Shown here in pieces: positions 23,392-24,899 of a DNA stretch of 24,899 nt. The stretch is from NCBI GenBank assembly GCA_023228385.1, contig JALOBF010000008.1, positions 1-24,899 of the forward strand. The letters are read 5' to 3'. The translations under genes were made by a program, and so were the position numbers. Within the stretch, counting starts at the first letter, position 1. The number at the start of each line of letters is the position of its first letter. The notes beneath the pieces are model-generated. The model did no database searches and was not told where the DNA came from. It was given only the letters and a program-made list of their open reading frames with translations. Source of the DNA: Bacilli bacterium. Its GTDB lineage: Bacteria > Bacillota_I > Bacilli_A > ML615J-28 > CAG-698.

Positions 23392-24411
23392 TTGAAGAAA
23401 ATATTGTTGATATTATTAATTGTTTTTGCCGGTTATGGTGGGGTTAAGGTTAAGGCTGCGTTATCGGTTGATGCCGCTTCCGTGATTTTGATGGAGAAAG
23501 ATTCGGCTCGGATATTATACGGTAAAAATATTGAAGAACGCTATTTGACCGCTTCAATTACAAAGATTATGACGGCTGTTGTCGCGATTGAACACGGTGA
23601 TTTGGATCAATACTGTATTGTCGATAACGCTACTATCCGCCAAATCGGCTCCTGCATTTATATGCAACTGGGCGACCGCATTAAGCTTATTGATTTAATA
23701 TATGGTTTAATGCTAAGAAGCGGTAATGATGCCGCCTATTTAATCGCAACCAATGTCGGTCGGAATTATGATGAATTTATCTACTTAATGAACGAAACGG
23801 CCAAAAAAATCGGAATGCACTCATCGTGTTTTTCCAATCCGTCGGGGCTTGATGATGAGTCCGCCAACTATTCATCGGCCTATGATATGGCTCTTTTAAT
23901 GGCTTATGCCCTAAACAATAAAATATTCCGGAAAATCACCTCGACCAAAAAGTATGTTGCGAAAACATCTGATGGTAACCATCTGTATTTTATAAATAAA
24001 CATCAATTAATTCAGTCGCTTGATTATGTTACCGGCGGGAAGACCGGTTATACCATGAGAGCCAAACGAACTTTGGTGACGAGCGCCCAACGCGATGGAA
24101 TGGAATTGATTGTCGTTACCTTTAATTGCGGCAACGATTGGGCTGTTCATAAAAATCTTTTTGAATACGGTTATGCCAATTATAAAATCGCCACAATTAT
24201 CAAACGCCAGATTATTAAGGTTAATGATTACCTATATCCGGCTACCCCGATGATTAACGATGATATTCGTTATCCGATAAAAGAAGGGGAAAAATTAACT
24301 TGCATTATTTATCTGTTAAAAAAACCTTTAAATAATTTAATTGTCGGGAAGGCGGTCCTTTATCTGGATGGGGTCGAAGTTTTTAAGACCGATATTTATA
24401 GGTATTACTGA
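23392..24411 (+). CDS. dacB: D-alanyl-D-alanine carboxypeptidase (DacB/DacF-type, peptidase S11)
   Basis: This penicillin-binding protein trims the last D-Ala from peptidoglycan stem peptides outside the membrane. The 339-residue product has a signal peptide (KKILLILLIVFAGYGG, cleavage likely after the VKA-A region near 22-23). The active-site triad is SITK (Ser55, Lys58), SGN (110-112) and KTG (217-219). The start is TTG, supported by GGTGAGGG upstream and by the signal peptide, which would be lost from any later ATG. It is joined to spmA by TGATG, which favours a DacB-like role in spore cortex formation. DacF or a vegetative DacA-like role remain possible. Confidence 0.88.
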   Translation: MKKILLILLIVFAGYGGVKVKAALSVDAASVILMEKDSARILYGKNIEERYLTASITKIMTAVVAIEHGDLDQYCIVDNATIRQIGSCIYMQLGDRIKLIDLIYGLMLRSGNDAAYLIATNVGRNYDEFIYLMNETAKKIGMHSSCFSNPSGLDDESANYSSAYDMALLMAYALNNKIFRKITSTKKYVAKTSDGNHLYFINKHQLIQSLDYVTGGKTGYTMRAKRTLVTSAQRDGMELIVVTFNCGNDWAVHKNLFEYGYANYKIATIIKRQIIKVNDYLYPATPMINDDIRYPIKEGEKLTCIIYLLKKPLNNLIVGKAVLYLDGVEVFKTDIYRYY

Positions 24412-24899
24412 TGAATAAAATCTGGGTCGGTATTGTCTTGTTTTGTTTGTTTTACGGAATAGTAACCGGCAATACCAAAGCAATGGTTGATGCTGTTTTG
24501 GATGTTCCTTACCGAACGCTTGATTTGGTGATAAAAGTCGGCGGCCTGATTGTTTTTTATAACGGTTTGTTCGAAATTGCGATTGACAGCGGTTTAATTG
24601 ATAGCTTTGCCCGTGTTTTTAGAAAACCGATGCAAAAAATTTTTCCCGACTTAGCCCCGGACAGTACCGCTCACCGCTATATTTGCGCCAATATTGCCGC
24701 CAATCTTTTGGGATTGGGGGCCGGGGCCACCCCGATGGCCATCAATGCGTTAAAAGAAATGAAAAAAGAAAATGAGAATAAAGAAAATGCGACTCACGCA
24801 ATGATTACCCTAATGTTGCTTAATATTACGAGTTTTACTTTATTCCCGGCGACGATTATCGGCATTAGAGAAATTTATAAAGCAAAAATCACAATGGAA
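24411..24899 (+). CDS. spmA: Spore maturation protein A (N-terminal part, cut by window end)
   Basis: The 163 residues present begin MNKIWVGIVLFCLFYGIV. They show the SpmA/nucleoside-recognition Gate pattern: NGLFEIAIDSGLIDSFARVF, then ICANIAANLLGLGAGATPMA (about 84-103) and NITSFTLFPATIIGIRE. SpmA and SpmB are membrane proteins needed for proper dehydration of the spore core in Bacillus and Clostridium, although homologues also occur in non-sporulating bacteria. Its ATG shares one base with the stop of the carboxypeptidase gene (TGATG). The usual partner spmB would lie just beyond the window. Confidence 0.88.
   Translation, partial: MNKIWVGIVLFCLFYGIVTGNTKAMVDAVLDVPYRTLDLVIKVGGLIVFYNGLFEIAIDSGLIDSFARVFRKPMQKIFPDLAPDSTAHRYICANIAANLLGLGAGATPMAINALKEMKKENENKENATHAMITLMLLNITSFTLFPATIIGIREIYKAKITME

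Noticed and set aside
1..24899. CRISPR array, phage or insertion sequence
   Set aside because: No spaced direct repeats, transposase or integrase motifs were found on either strand.

Overview
The window is an A+T-rich bacterial chromosome segment from a Gram-positive (Bacillota) organism. The evidence for this is: ribosomal protein L27 carries the N-terminal extension that the Prp protease removes, and prp lies between the L21 and L27 genes; ileS has a tRNA-responsive T-box leader; mutS-mutL-miaA form a cluster; and a D-Ala-D-Ala carboxypeptidase is translationally joined to spmA, a pair best known from spore-formers. TGA is a normal stop (for example mutL, the carboxypeptidase gene and the YfcC-type gene), so this is not a Mycoplasma with code 4. 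The overall style (low G+C, compact, few regulators) would fit a lineage of Bacilli/Erysipelotrichia or a walled relative of Mollicutes, but the genus cannot be told from the sequence.

Layout. 1-964: end of an FtsX/MacB-type ABC permease with a strong terminator. 1045-1653: no intact gene, possibly the remains of one. 1654-4981 (minus strand): an operon of a VTT/DedA-PlsC-zinc-ribbon fusion protein and a YfcC-type anion or amino-acid carrier, from a good promoter. 5107-7362: an unknown membrane protein, a GNAT-like protein with its own promoter, and mscL with a long C-terminal tail. 7421-8490: strong promoter, L21-type leader RNA, rplU-prp-rpmA, terminator. 8518-10527: obg and an ECF S-component. 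10611-12272: a Gfo/Idh/MocA oxidoreductase converging on a flavodoxin-like gene, with a terminator inside the latter's coding end. 12273-12815: a large non-coding gap with an exact 12-bp inverted repeat. 12816-18125: mutS, mutL, miaA. 18165-19283: Fic-domain protein with altered motifs. 19299-22682: promoter, T-box leader and an unusual IleRS, then a terminator. 22724-23071: a broken gene. 23392-24899: D,D-carboxypeptidase and spmA (cut by the window end).

How genes work together. The L21 cluster makes two large-subunit proteins, and Prp trims L27 so that it can function. MutS and MutL (with endonuclease motifs) form methyl-independent mismatch repair. MiaA modifies A37 of tRNAs reading UNN codons, and IleRS supply is set by uncharged tRNA-Ile through the T-box. 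The carboxypeptidase and SpmA point to cortex or cell-wall remodelling. No tRNA, rRNA, CRISPR array, phage gene or insertion sequence was seen. No clearly new multi-gene system is evident. The most unusual items are the Fic protein with a GNS active-site loop and a displaced inhibitory glutamate, the VTT-acyltransferase-zinc-ribbon fusion, the IleRS with a non-canonical HIGH motif behind a complete T-box, and the dyad in the gap before mutS.
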